DNA from: an uncultured Bacilli bacterium
GTDB lineage: Bacteria; Bacillota_I; Bacilli_A; RF39; UBA660
NCBI GenBank assembly: GCA_947628105.1
Contig: CANQYN010000018.1
Span: 1-15,262 of the forward strand
Direction: 5' to 3'
Length of the DNA: 15,262 nucleotides
Every line of letters begins with the position of its first letter. Position 1 is the first letter of the stretch. The position numbers were made by a program, and so were the translations under genes. Below, in pieces: positions 1 through 6,498 of this stretch. The notes below the pieces were generated by a model, which did no database searches, was not told where the DNA came from, and saw nothing but the letters and a program-made list of their open reading frames with translations.

Positions 1-240
1 TTCTCATAATCACTTTTTAAAGTATTTTCTAATTCCTTTACACTAGTTTTTGCATCATTAATTTTCTTTTCATAATCGCTTTTTAAAGTAGTCTCTAATT
101 CCTTTACACTAGCCTTCGTATCATTTATTTTCTTCTCATAATCACTTTTCAAAGTATTTTCTAATTCCTTTACACTAGCCTTCGTATCATTTATTTTCTT
201 CTCATAATCACTTTTCAAAGTATTTTCTAATTCTTCTAAT
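1..240 (-). repeat. 66-bp in-frame tandem repeats (about 3.6 copies visible)
   Basis: The unit recurs with period 66: the same CATAAT landmark starts at 5, 71, 137 and 203. Each unit encodes 22 residues, equal to two 11-residue hendecads. The copy at 133-198 and the part copy starting at 199 are identical over about 36 bases, and the others differ by few substitutions. The array is open at the left edge, so the copy number is unknown. DNA identity this high in a coding repeat suggests recent expansion or homogenisation and allows length variation by recombination. Confidence 0.9.
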
Positions 241-482
241 CGATCTTCGGATATTCTACTGTTTAATTCTTCTACTGATTCTTCTAACGCTTTTAACTTA
301 AAATATAGTTCACTATTACTCATATTACTTTCCGTTTCATTTTCTTCTTCTAAGATTTCTAACTTCATATTTTCTAATATTTTTCTTCGATTATCACTCA
401 TCGATAATATACTCATAATAAGCGCAAGTGCTATTACTAATAAAGGGTATAATACTGCCGATACCACAAATCCTCTTTTCAT
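1..482 (-). CDS. Membrane-anchored coiled-coil repeat protein (partial, 3' end beyond window)
   Basis: The reading frame opens with ATG at 482-480 after an AGGAAG ribosome site (about 490-496) and runs off the left edge, so only about 160 residues are visible. Residues 1-4 are MKRG, followed by a hydrophobic segment (about 5-28, containing LYPLLVIALALI) with no lipobox: a signal anchor. The Lys-Arg-Gly-Phe junction resembles a prepilin-peptidase site, but the Glu normally at mature position 5 is absent. After an acidic linker come tandem 22-residue repeats (about 82 onward; units start LENTLKSDYEKK) rich in Lys, Glu and Asp with spaced Leu, Ile and Val, typical of a long coiled coil. A protein anchored at the membrane with an elongated outer stalk is inferred. 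The family is not recognised. Expression probably depends on the unusual G10 promoter just upstream. Confidence 0.8.
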   Translation of the reverse strand, partial: MKRGFVVSAVLYPLLVIALALIMSILSMSDNRRKILENMKLEILEEENETESNMSNSELYFKLKALEESVEELNSRISEDRLEELENTLKSDYEKKINDTKASVKELENTLKSDYEKKINDTKASVKELETTLKSDYEKKINDAKTSVKELENTLKSDYE

Positions 483-513
483 ATTTTCACTTCCTACTAT
501 TATTTTCTTTTTA

Positions 514-544
514 ATTATACCCCCCCCCCGACTATTTTTGTCAA
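514..544 (-). promoter_or_regulatory. Promoter with G10 run in the -35/-10 spacer; candidate phase-variable switch
   Basis: On the minus strand TTGACA (544-539) and TATAAT (519-514) are both perfect consensus boxes. The spacer between them (538-520) is 19 bp, made of nine mixed bases and ten consecutive G, the G run touching the -10 box. Transcription should start near 507 and the repeat-protein ATG is at 482. Loss of two G would give the optimal 17-bp spacer. The same design is known from porA and opc of Neisseria meningitidis, where strand slippage alters promoter strength. Switching here is inferred, not shown. Confidence 0.8.
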
Positions 545-546
545 TC

Positions 547-577
547 AAAAAAAGCAAAATTTTCATTTTGCTTTTTT
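547..577 (-). terminator. Intrinsic terminator of the CpsB-like gene
   Basis: A perfect 13-bp inverted repeat (548-560 with 565-577, loop TTTC) is read on the minus strand as an A-rich stem around a GC step, ending in a U run. The stem includes the stop codon of the gene ending at 576. The -35 box of the next promoter begins only three bases beyond it. Confidence 0.85.
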
Positions 578-1313
578 ATTTTTTTATAAGAACTTGTCTT
601 TTAATTTTTTCATCATTTAAAATATGACGAGGATTTTCTACTAATAAACGTTCAAATTCTTCTTTTCCTAAAATATTTTGTAATCCTTGTTCTAAAGAAT
701 ATTCTTGATTTAATATTAATTGATTTTCGTGTTGAATATTGCTTCCTACCATATCTACTAGCCGATTTCGAAGTAACTTTAAAGAACGAAAAAATATTTC
801 TTTTCCATTATTTCCTAATAAACTATCAAAATCAATATGAATAAATGCTCCTAATTGAATTAATTCTGTTATAGGTATCTTTCGAAATTGAAGAAATCCT
901 TGTTTTTCAATATCTGTTATAATTGGTTGAATTCCAATTTTCCGTAATTCTGATACTTTAAATAAAAGTGTTATCTTAGGAACAGAAGAATCATATTTTA
1001 TAAAAAGATATGATGAATTATTAATCGGATGAATTACATTATCATGCAATAATTGAATAATTGGCTCCCTTATCGATACTTCACTACCAAAAAATAAGTT
1101 AATGCTTTCTTCTTCTTCATAAATAGAACGTTCTAATATATCAACTCCTGATTGATAGTTAGAAATATTTTTAACTTCTGATAAAGTAGAATCATATTCC
1201 AAAATAGCAACAATATCAGTAAAATTTTTTTGAATGATTTTTTTCAATAAAATTTTACTTTGGATAGGATCTTTTTTAGAATCCACTAATATATGAGAAT
1301 GAATATCAATCAT
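576..1313 (-). CDS. CpsB/YwqE-type PHP-domain protein with degenerate metal site
   Basis: The 245-residue protein aligns by motif order with the manganese-dependent tyrosine phosphatase CpsB/YwqE (about 254 residues): MIDIHSH at 1-7, FFGSEVS 74-80, GAFIHIDFDSLLG 155-167, and ENPRHILN 226-233. The catalytic positions are eroded: the DDG turn after HSHIL is gone, TPHH near residue 40 reads LEYD, AHPER near 132 reads TDIEK, and SDAH near 191 reads SNIQ. His5, His7 and Glu78 survive. In the family the enzyme dephosphorylates the bacterial tyrosine kinase that controls capsule or exopolysaccharide synthesis; no kinase or capsule gene lies in this window. Start ATG follows AAAGGAG at ideal spacing. 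A catalytically weak or dead sensor or scaffold is the likeliest reading, though a different active metal site is possible. Confidence 0.75.
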   Translation of the reverse strand: MIDIHSHILVDSKKDPIQSKILLKKIIQKNFTDIVAILEYDSTLSEVKNISNYQSGVDILERSIYEEEESINLFFGSEVSIREPIIQLLHDNVIHPINNSSYLFIKYDSSVPKITLLFKVSELRKIGIQPIITDIEKQGFLQFRKIPITELIQLGAFIHIDFDSLLGNNGKEIFFRSLKLLRNRLVDMVGSNIQHENQLILNQEYSLEQGLQNILGKEEFERLLVENPRHILNDEKIKRQVLIKK

Positions 1314-1336
1314 TGTACTATCTCCTTTAAGTGGAT

Positions 1337-1345
1337 ATTATAACA
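1337..1345 (-). promoter_or_regulatory. Extended -10 promoter of the CpsB-like gene
   Basis: The minus strand has TGTTATAAT (1345-1337), an extended -10 motif with perfect TATAAT. The -35 position at 17-bp spacing reads TTGTTT (1365-1360) and lies in the hairpin of the tig terminator. The start codon is 24 bases further on. Confidence 0.6.
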
Positions 1346-1346
1346 T

Positions 1347-1372
1347 AAAAAGATGTTGTAAACAACATCTTT
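1347..1372 (-). terminator. Intrinsic terminator of tig
   Basis: The stem pairs 1349-1358 with 1363-1372 (AAAGATGTTG and its complement, loop TAAA) and is followed on the minus strand by a run of five T. The first two bases of the tig TAA stop codon are not in the stem's way but form its outer end, so the stop and terminator overlap. Confidence 0.85.
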
Positions 1373-2621
1373 AATTATTCTCTTTTATAATTTCAATCGC
1401 TTTTCTCATTTTTAGATCATATTCAATCATCTCTAGCCCACCAAATGCTTTTAAAAATTCTTCTTCTTTCATTTGATAATTTTCTGCTAGTTTCTTTGCT
1501 TCTTCTTCGATTTCTTTCTTACTAAATTCAACTTTTTCTGCTTTTGCAATTTCTTCTAATAATAATCGAGAAGAAACTCTTTTTTCTGCTTCTTCATGCA
1601 TTTGATCACGTAATGCCTTTTCATCAGAATTTGTAAATTGATAGAATTGTTCTAATGTAATTCCTTGCATACTTAAATTTTGTTCATATTGAGATAACAT
1701 TCTATCGATTTCTTCATGAATCATAACATGAGGAATATCTACTTTCATATTTTGAATCGCTTTCTCTAATACTTCGTCGATAAACTTATTTTCACTAGAA
1801 GTTTTTTTGCGAGCCATGATATTTTCTTTTAATTGCGCTTTTAATGACTTTTCATCATTGATTCCTTCCATTCCTAAATCTTCAAAAAAATCTTTATCTA
1901 ATTCAGGAATTACGGTTGTTTTAATATCGTTGACCTTTACTTTAAATACAACTGGTTTTCCTTTTAATTCTTCACTATGATAGTCTTCTGGAAAAGTGAC
2001 ATGAATTTCTTTCGTTTCATTTTTCTTCATACCAATTAATTGTTCTTCAAAACCAGGAATAAAAGTATGACTACCGATAGTTAAAGAATAATTTTCTCCT
2101 TTTCCGCCTTCAAAAGCAACTCCATCTTGAAATCCTTCAAAGTCGATAACAGCAGTATCGCCTTCTTCCACCTTTCCTTTTTTAGGAACAATTTCTGCAT
2201 ATTGCTTTTGTACTCTAGCAAGTTCTTCATCTACTTCTTTCGCAGTTACTTTAGCTTCTTCTTTTTTGATTCCCAATTGTTTATATTTTCCTAATTTAAC
2301 TTCAGGTTTTAACGTTAAGGTAAACGTAAATTCAACATAATCATCATCGACAGCACTAATCGTTCCATCAGGTCGAGCAACGATTTCCAAATCTTTATTA
2401 TCTTCTAACATTTTCGTATAAGCATCTTGAATTACTTCATTGGCAGCATCTAACCAAATATTATATTGTCCATACGTTTTAATAACCATATTTTTAGGAG
2501 CTTTCCCTTTTCGAAAACCATCTATTTTTATATCTTTTGTCACTTTATTGATTACTTTATCATTGACATCTTTCCATTGTTTTCCTTCGATTTTAATTTT
2601 TATCTCTTTTGTGTTAGCCAT
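1371..2621 (-). CDS. tig: Trigger factor
   Basis: Ribosome-associated chaperone that receives nascent chains at the exit tunnel and has peptidyl-prolyl isomerase activity. The 416 residues fit the family (about 430). The N-terminal domain carries the ribosome-docking signature GFRKGKAP at 35-42. An FKBP-type isomerase domain spans about 150-235 (GDTAVIDFEGF, then FIPGFEEQLIGM and FPEDYH). The C-terminal part is the charged helical chaperone cradle. ATG at 2621 follows a GGAGAG ribosome site. It has its own promoter and terminator, so it appears monocistronic. In B. subtilis tig precedes clpX; no clpX follows here. Confidence 0.97.
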   Translation of the reverse strand: MANTKEIKIKIEGKQWKDVNDKVINKVTKDIKIDGFRKGKAPKNMVIKTYGQYNIWLDAANEVIQDAYTKMLEDNKDLEIVARPDGTISAVDDDYVEFTFTLTLKPEVKLGKYKQLGIKKEEAKVTAKEVDEELARVQKQYAEIVPKKGKVEEGDTAVIDFEGFQDGVAFEGGKGENYSLTIGSHTFIPGFEEQLIGMKKNETKEIHVTFPEDYHSEELKGKPVVFKVKVNDIKTTVIPELDKDFFEDLGMEGINDEKSLKAQLKENIMARKKTSSENKFIDEVLEKAIQNMKVDIPHVMIHEEIDRMLSQYEQNLSMQGITLEQFYQFTNSDEKALRDQMHEEAEKRVSSRLLLEEIAKAEKVEFSKKEIEEEAKKLAENYQMKEEEFLKAFGGLEMIEYDLKMRKAIEIIKENN

Positions 2622-2650
2622 ATTATCTCTCCTTCATCATTACTTGTATT

Positions 2651-2679
2651 AGTATATAATATTTTTTTTTGTTTTTCAA
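2651..2679 (-). promoter_or_regulatory. Promoter of tig
   Basis: On the minus strand TTGAAA (2679-2674) and TATACT (2656-2651) are separated by 17 bp containing a long A run. It sits directly after the greA terminator and 30 bases before the tig start codon. Confidence 0.65.
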
Positions 2680-2690
2680 CCTTGCTAGAT

Positions 2691-2715
2691 AAAAAAAGTC
2701 AAGATTTCTTGACTT
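2691..2715 (-). terminator. Intrinsic terminator of greA
   Basis: The inverted repeat AAGTCAAGA (2696-2704) and TCTTGACTT (2707-2715) is followed on the minus strand by a run of seven T. The greA stop codon (2716-2714) starts the stem. Confidence 0.85.
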
Positions 2716-3184
2716 AATAAATTTCCACAATCTCTACACTATATTTTCCATTTGGACTATCTACTGTTACAACATCGCCCACTTTTAATCCCAAAATTGC
2801 TTTAGCAATAGGAGATTCATTAGAAATTTTATTTTGAAAAGGATCGGCTTCTTTACTTCCGACAATCGAATATTCTTCCACTTCTTCATCATCGACATAT
2901 TTTAATTTTACTCGATTTCCAATAGAAACTTTTCCCGTATTGGTCTCTTCTATTACAACCACATTTTCTAATATGTGTTCTAATTCTAAAATTTTTCCTT
3001 CTACTTCCCTTTGGGCTTCACGAGCTGCATCATATTCTGCGTTTTCGCTTAAATCCCCTAGCATTCTAGCATCTCTTAAAGCTGCTATTACCTCTGGACG
3101 TTTTACTGTTTTTAAATTTTCTAATTCAGCTTTTAATTCTTCTAACCCTTTCTTTGTTAAATAGGTTTCTTTTGCATTTGTCAT
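2714..3184 (-). CDS. greA: Transcription elongation factor GreA
   Basis: GreA enters the secondary channel of RNA polymerase and stimulates cleavage of backtracked transcripts. The 156-residue length is typical (about 157). The N-terminal coiled-coil domain has the conserved tip GDLSENAEYDAA at 43-54, including the acidic residues Asp44 and Glu47 that act at the polymerase active site. The C-terminal FKBP-like domain ends in the usual ISNESPIAKAILG and VGDVVTV segments. ATG at 3184 has an AGAGG ribosome site. In B. subtilis greA lies downstream of yrrO-udk; here it follows trhP2 and a LOG gene, with its own strong promoter. Confidence 0.98.
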   Translation of the reverse strand: MTNAKETYLTKKGLEELKAELENLKTVKRPEVIAALRDARMLGDLSENAEYDAAREAQREVEGKILELEHILENVVVIEETNTGKVSIGNRVKLKYVDDEEVEEYSIVGSKEADPFQNKISNESPIAKAILGLKVGDVVTVDSPNGKYSVEIVEIY

Positions 3185-3220
3185 ACTTTTGCCTCTTTTC
3201 TAACTTAACAAATATAGCAC

Positions 3221-3249
3221 ATTCTATCATAAATTAAACTGTTTGTCAA
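3221..3249 (-). promoter_or_regulatory. Promoter of greA
   Basis: The minus strand shows consensus TTGACA (3249-3244), a 17-bp spacer ending in TGA, and TAGAAT (3226-3221): a strong housekeeping promoter with an extended -10. Transcription would start near 3214, about 30 bases before the greA ATG. Confidence 0.8.
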
Positions 3250-3299
3250 TTGATTTATGATATATTTCAGTATATGCAATATTTCTTTTAAATTGCAAA

Positions 3300-3836
3300 T
3301 TATTGAATCGAATTAAAATAAGCAATTACTTCTTCAGGAGAAGTACAAATTTGATATGTTTTACTATCTTCCCAAGAGGCGAAAGATTCTTGATAAACAT
3401 TTGTTAAAAAGTCTAATAAACGATCAAAATAATGGCCAGAATTATAAATAATAATCGGTTTTTTCATCTCGTTATTTCGCTTACTATCAATCGCTGTAAA
3501 CAATTCTTGAATCGTCCCTATTCCTCCTGGTAAAAAAAGACATATATCACTTTCTTCAATCAGTTGATTGGTTCGATTACTTTCTGAAGAAGTAATCATT
3601 TTGCGACTACATTTTAATTCAGCTAAATCATCTTGAAATGTCTTAGAACAGATTCCAATAATTTCTCTATTTTGTAAAAGAGCTTGTTCGTAAGCTTCTT
3701 TCATAATACCATGACAACATCCGCCAAAGACTAAGTCATGTTTCATCTGAAATAATTGTTTAAAAAGTTTTTTGCTATCCTCTAGATATTGTTTAGAAAT
3801 ATTATCACTAGAAGAACATCCAATAAATATTTTCAT
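3300..3836 (-). CDS. LOG-family (TIGR00730) nucleotide phosphoribohydrolase-like protein
   Basis: A Rossmann-fold protein of 178 residues. The family signature PGGIGTIQE is at 103-111; in LOG enzymes it binds the phosphate and supplies the catalytic Glu. An N-terminal strand and glycine turn (FIGCSSS at 4-10, FGGCCHGIM at 37-45) and a conserved Arg (SNRTNQ near 88) also fit. Characterised members release ribose 5-phosphate from cytokinin or purine nucleoside monophosphates; the bacterial physiological substrate is usually unknown. The FGGCCHG stretch differs from the common GGGxxGLMG. ATG follows AGAGGTG, and the gene starts 12 bases after trhP2, so it is probably the last gene of that operon. 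It occupies the place held by udk in B. subtilis. Confidence 0.88.
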   Translation of the reverse strand: MKIFIGCSSSDNISKQYLEDSKKLFKQLFQMKHDLVFGGCCHGIMKEAYEQALLQNREIIGICSKTFQDDLAELKCSRKMITSSESNRTNQLIEESDICLFLPGGIGTIQELFTAIDSKRNNEMKKPIIIYNSGHYFDRLLDFLTNVYQESFASWEDSKTYQICTSPEEVIAYFNSIQ

Positions 3837-3848
3837 AAGTACACCTCT

Positions 3849-5045
3849 TTATCTTTTTACGCGAATTAAATCATTTGGATAAACTTTTTTTACCATCGGT
3901 ATTTTTACGATTTGTCTAGGATGTCTTACAATTTTAATGATGTTATCCTCTTCATCATATATTTTATCGACTGAATAAGAAAATGGTTTTGTCTTTGGTC
4001 CAAAGATTTCTAACGTATCTCCTTTTTTAAAATAATTTCGTTGTTCTATTATTGCCATTTTTGTTTTTTCATCATATTCTTGTATTATTCCAATGAAATC
4101 TTGATTTGATACTTCCTCTCTTCCATTATAATAACTAAAACGTTCATCATTTATTCCAGAAAAAAATTGAACGACAGAATCTCGATTGGCACAATTTCGT
4201 AACGTCTTTTCATCTTCTTTATGATAATGATATTTCTTGGGATGAAGACAATATTCATCGATTGTTTTGCGATAGATATTAACAATGGTCGCAATATAAT
4301 AAATCGATCTCATTCTTCCTTCAATTTTAAAAGAGTCAATCCCCATATCAATCATTTGCGGAAGGACTTCTAAACTTGATAAATCCTTCGAACAAAAAGT
4401 AAATTTTTTATCTCCTTTTACTAATTGATTTTTTTCGTTTAACAAATCAAAATCCCAACGACAAATTTGGGCACATCCTCCTCGATTAGCGTCTCGCCCA
4501 GTTAAAAAATTAGACATGACACATCGCCCAGAAATCGATGCACACATCGCACCATGAATAAAACATTCTATTTCGATAGGAACTCTTTTTTTGATTTCTT
4601 GAATTTCTTTTTTTGAAACTTCCCTTCCTAAGACAATTCTACTGACACCCTGTTGATACCAGTATTCGACAGCTTCATAATTTAAGGTAGATTGTTGGGT
4701 CGATAGATGAATTTCTAACTTCGTATTTTTTTTTGCCAATTCTATTATCGTTGGATCACTGACGATTATCGCATCGACGGATGCTCGTTCTAACTTTTTT
4801 AAGAAAGAAACGACTTCTTTTCCTTCCCGATTATGTAAAATAATATTAACTGTCACATATATTTTTTTTCCTCTTTGATGAGCATAATGACATCCTTCTT
4901 TTATTTGTTCAAAAGTAAAATTTTTTGCATTGGCCCGAAGGGATAAAAATGGTCCCCCAATATAAACTGCATCTGCCCCATAATCAATGGCCCATTTTAA
5001 TTTTTCCAAATCACCTGCGGGTGCTAATAACTCTGGTTTTTTCAT
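3849..5045 (-). CDS. trhP2: tRNA U34 hydroxylase subunit, peptidase U32 family (TrhP2/YrrO-type)
   Basis: Despite the U32 peptidase label, YrrN/YrrO-type proteins are needed for prephenate-dependent formation of 5-hydroxyuridine at wobble position 34 of tRNA. The 398 residues begin with the family motif PELLAPAGDLEKLKWAIDYG. The cysteine signature is complete: Cys161, Cys168, Cys175, Cys191 and Cys195, around SGRCVMSNFLTGRDANRGGC, consistent with the reported dependence on iron-sulfur assembly. A C-terminal beta-rich domain (about 310-398, with KKGDTLEIFGP) follows. Start ATG at 5045 has an AAGGTGA site and lies one base from the trhP1 stop, so the two subunits are translationally linked. The adjacent TrmR gene completes the pathway. 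Confidence 0.9.
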   Translation of the reverse strand: MKKPELLAPAGDLEKLKWAIDYGADAVYIGGPFLSLRANAKNFTFEQIKEGCHYAHQRGKKIYVTVNIILHNREGKEVVSFLKKLERASVDAIIVSDPTIIELAKKNTKLEIHLSTQQSTLNYEAVEYWYQQGVSRIVLGREVSKKEIQEIKKRVPIEIECFIHGAMCASISGRCVMSNFLTGRDANRGGCAQICRWDFDLLNEKNQLVKGDKKFTFCSKDLSSLEVLPQMIDMGIDSFKIEGRMRSIYYIATIVNIYRKTIDEYCLHPKKYHYHKEDEKTLRNCANRDSVVQFFSGINDERFSYYNGREEVSNQDFIGIIQEYDEKTKMAIIEQRNYFKKGDTLEIFGPKTKPFSYSVDKIYDEEDNIIKIVRHPRQIVKIPMVKKVYPNDLIRVKR

Positions 5046-5046
5046 T

Positions 5047-5880
5047 TTATTTCACCTTATATATCGTATTTTTTTCAAAAAAGGCCGTATCTTGATTTTG
5101 AAGAAGTTGCCGTAACGTTTCTGTTTTATTTTGTAAAAAGGCCGATAAAACTGTTTCAAAAGAAGGAATTAAAAAACTATTTAACAATAAATAATCAATT
5201 TGATTTTCTTCTACTATTTTTTTATATGGAATCCCATTTAAAATAGAAGAAGAATAAACATAAGTTCCATATTGATCTTCGATAATTGGATATTTATCTT
5301 GTCCATCCACTAAAAAATAAAGTTTACTATCATCTTTTAACGAAAACGTTTTTTTATAATTGGTAATTAATTTCCTCTTTGATACAAACATAGGTAAATA
5401 TCCTAACATAGGAACAATTAATTTTGATTTTGTTTCTTTTTTTATTTCTAATATTTCTTTTAATGTAATTTCACTAGAAACTCTCGTATAAGTCGCTCCT
5501 TTATCATACCAATAATTAATCGTATGATAATTGGTTGTCATATGTTCTTGATTCCATACTAAAGAAAGATGTAGATTTTCTTTTTTCACAAGATGAAAAA
5601 TAGCAATATCATAAAATAAAATAGCTGTCGGTTGAATCTTTTCTAATTCATGTAATATTTTTTTTAAAGGTTTTATATCCTTATTAAATAAATTTCGATC
5701 AAGAGCGATAAAAAGATCTTTTTCTTTTATTGTTTTTTTAATTTGTTTTATTTCCTTTAATGATACTTGCCAAGCGGAGTGGATACTATAATCTTGTAAG
5801 CTAACACAATAGGCATCTACCATTGTCAATGTGTTTTTTATCATATTCATCGAAGATGGAATAATCATTACTTTTGACAT
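5047..5880 (-). CDS. trhP1: U32-family partner subunit of tRNA hydroxylation (TrhP1/YrrN-type)
   Basis: A 277-residue protein with the U32-like TIM-barrel pattern (LILAYG-type strands; SLVWNQEHMTTNYHTINYWY near 124-143 matches the LSTQQSTLNYEAVEYWY region of its neighbour). It lacks the five-cysteine cluster and C-terminal domain of TrhP2, as does B. subtilis YrrN (about 309 residues), which acts with YrrO in wobble hydroxyuridine synthesis. The assignment rests mainly on synteny between trmR and trhP2 and on this resemblance. ATG at 5880 follows a very strong AGGAGGG ribosome site. It has its own promoter immediately after the trmR terminator, so trhP1-trhP2-LOG can be expressed apart from trmR. 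Confidence 0.82.
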   Translation of the reverse strand: MSKVMIIPSSMNMIKNTLTMVDAYCVSLQDYSIHSAWQVSLKEIKQIKKTIKEKDLFIALDRNLFNKDIKPLKKILHELEKIQPTAILFYDIAIFHLVKKENLHLSLVWNQEHMTTNYHTINYWYDKGATYTRVSSEITLKEILEIKKETKSKLIVPMLGYLPMFVSKRKLITNYKKTFSLKDDSKLYFLVDGQDKYPIIEDQYGTYVYSSSILNGIPYKKIVEENQIDYLLLNSFLIPSFETVLSAFLQNKTETLRQLLQNQDTAFFEKNTIYKVK

Positions 5881-5899
5881 ACAATCCCTCCTGTTAAGT

Positions 5900-5908
5900 A
5901 TTATATCA
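5900..5908 (-). promoter_or_regulatory. Extended -10 promoter of trhP1
   Basis: TGATATAAT (5908-5900 on the minus strand) is an extended -10 with perfect TATAAT. The -35 region at 17-bp spacing falls in the trmR terminator stem and is poor, so the TG motif would have to compensate. Confidence 0.55.
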
Positions 5909-5913
5909 CATAT

Positions 5914-5936
5914 AAAAAAAGAAACCTAGTTTCTTT
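5914..5936 (-). terminator. Intrinsic terminator of trmR
   Basis: The stem AAAGAAAC (5918-5925) pairs with GTTTCTTT (5929-5936); the three-base loop is the trmR stop codon. A run of seven T follows on the minus strand. Confidence 0.8.
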
Positions 5937-6498
5937 TACTAATACTAATTCCATCTCCAACATGATAAAACAAAGTTGTAAATTCTGTATTTTCTTTTAA
6001 AAAGGAAATATATTTTTTTAATTTTCGCACCAATCCTTTTACATTTTTACTTAACTCTTCTTCCGGTTGAAAAACAAGTCCATGAAAATCTAAATTATCA
6101 CTTATAATCGTACCATGTAATGTTAAATTTTTTTTAAATTTTTCAAAAAATTTAATATATTGTGCTTTGGCTGCATCGATAAAAATCAAATCGTAATATC
6201 CATCGATTTCTACTTCCATGGCATCTTGATATATGACAGTTATTTGTTTTTCTAAATGAAATTTTTTAATATTTTCTATTGCTTGTTCATACATAATAGG
6301 ATCTCTTTCAATGGTGGTTACATGAATGTTAGGATGAACAGTAGCCATCCGAATCGCCGAATACCCTATCGCAGTTCCTATTTCTAAAATCGTTTGTACT
6401 TGATTTTCTTCGATATATTGTAATAAAAATTCCATTCCTTCTTTTTGCATAATGGGAACCTGATGTTGTTTTGCATATTCCTCTAATACGTGTACCAT
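5926..6498 (-). CDS. trmR: tRNA 5-hydroxyuridine-34 O-methyltransferase (TrmR/YrrM)
   Basis: Converts 5-hydroxyuridine at tRNA position 34 to 5-methoxyuridine with S-adenosylmethionine. The 190-residue protein has the class I methyltransferase motifs of the COMT-like family: EIGTAIGYSAI at 39-49 (cofactor loop), FIDAAKAQY at 106-114 and SDNLDFHG at 133-140, where the Asp residues bind metal. Compared with B. subtilis YrrM (about 217 residues) the N-terminus is shorter by some 20 residues but retains the EEYAKQHQVPIM segment. ATG at 6498 follows AAAGGAG and lies inside the end of mltG (16-base overlap), so the two are co-transcribed. The stop is TAG in the terminator loop. Confidence 0.92.
   Translation of the reverse strand: MVHVLEEYAKQHQVPIMQKEGMEFLLQYIEENQVQTILEIGTAIGYSAIRMATVHPNIHVTTIERDPIMYEQAIENIKKFHLEKQITVIYQDAMEVEIDGYYDLIFIDAAKAQYIKFFEKFKKNLTLHGTIISDNLDFHGLVFQPEEELSKNVKGLVRKLKKYISFLKENTEFTTLFYHVGDGISISKRN

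Noticed and set aside
1..240. CRISPR-like direct repeats
   Set aside because: The 66-bp period is contiguous without spacers and stays in frame within a coding sequence.
2440..2717. Two plus-strand ORFs opposite the tig start
   Set aside because: They lie antisense to tig and its promoter, have no ribosome site, and encode Phe/Ile-rich sequence typical of reverse-complemented AT-rich genes.
2940..3164. Plus-strand ORF inside greA
   Set aside because: It is fully antisense to a conserved gene and has no initiation signal.
3260..3300. Terminator after the LOG-family gene
   Set aside because: A TGCAAT/ATTGCA inverted repeat is present, but it has a long loop and no T run.
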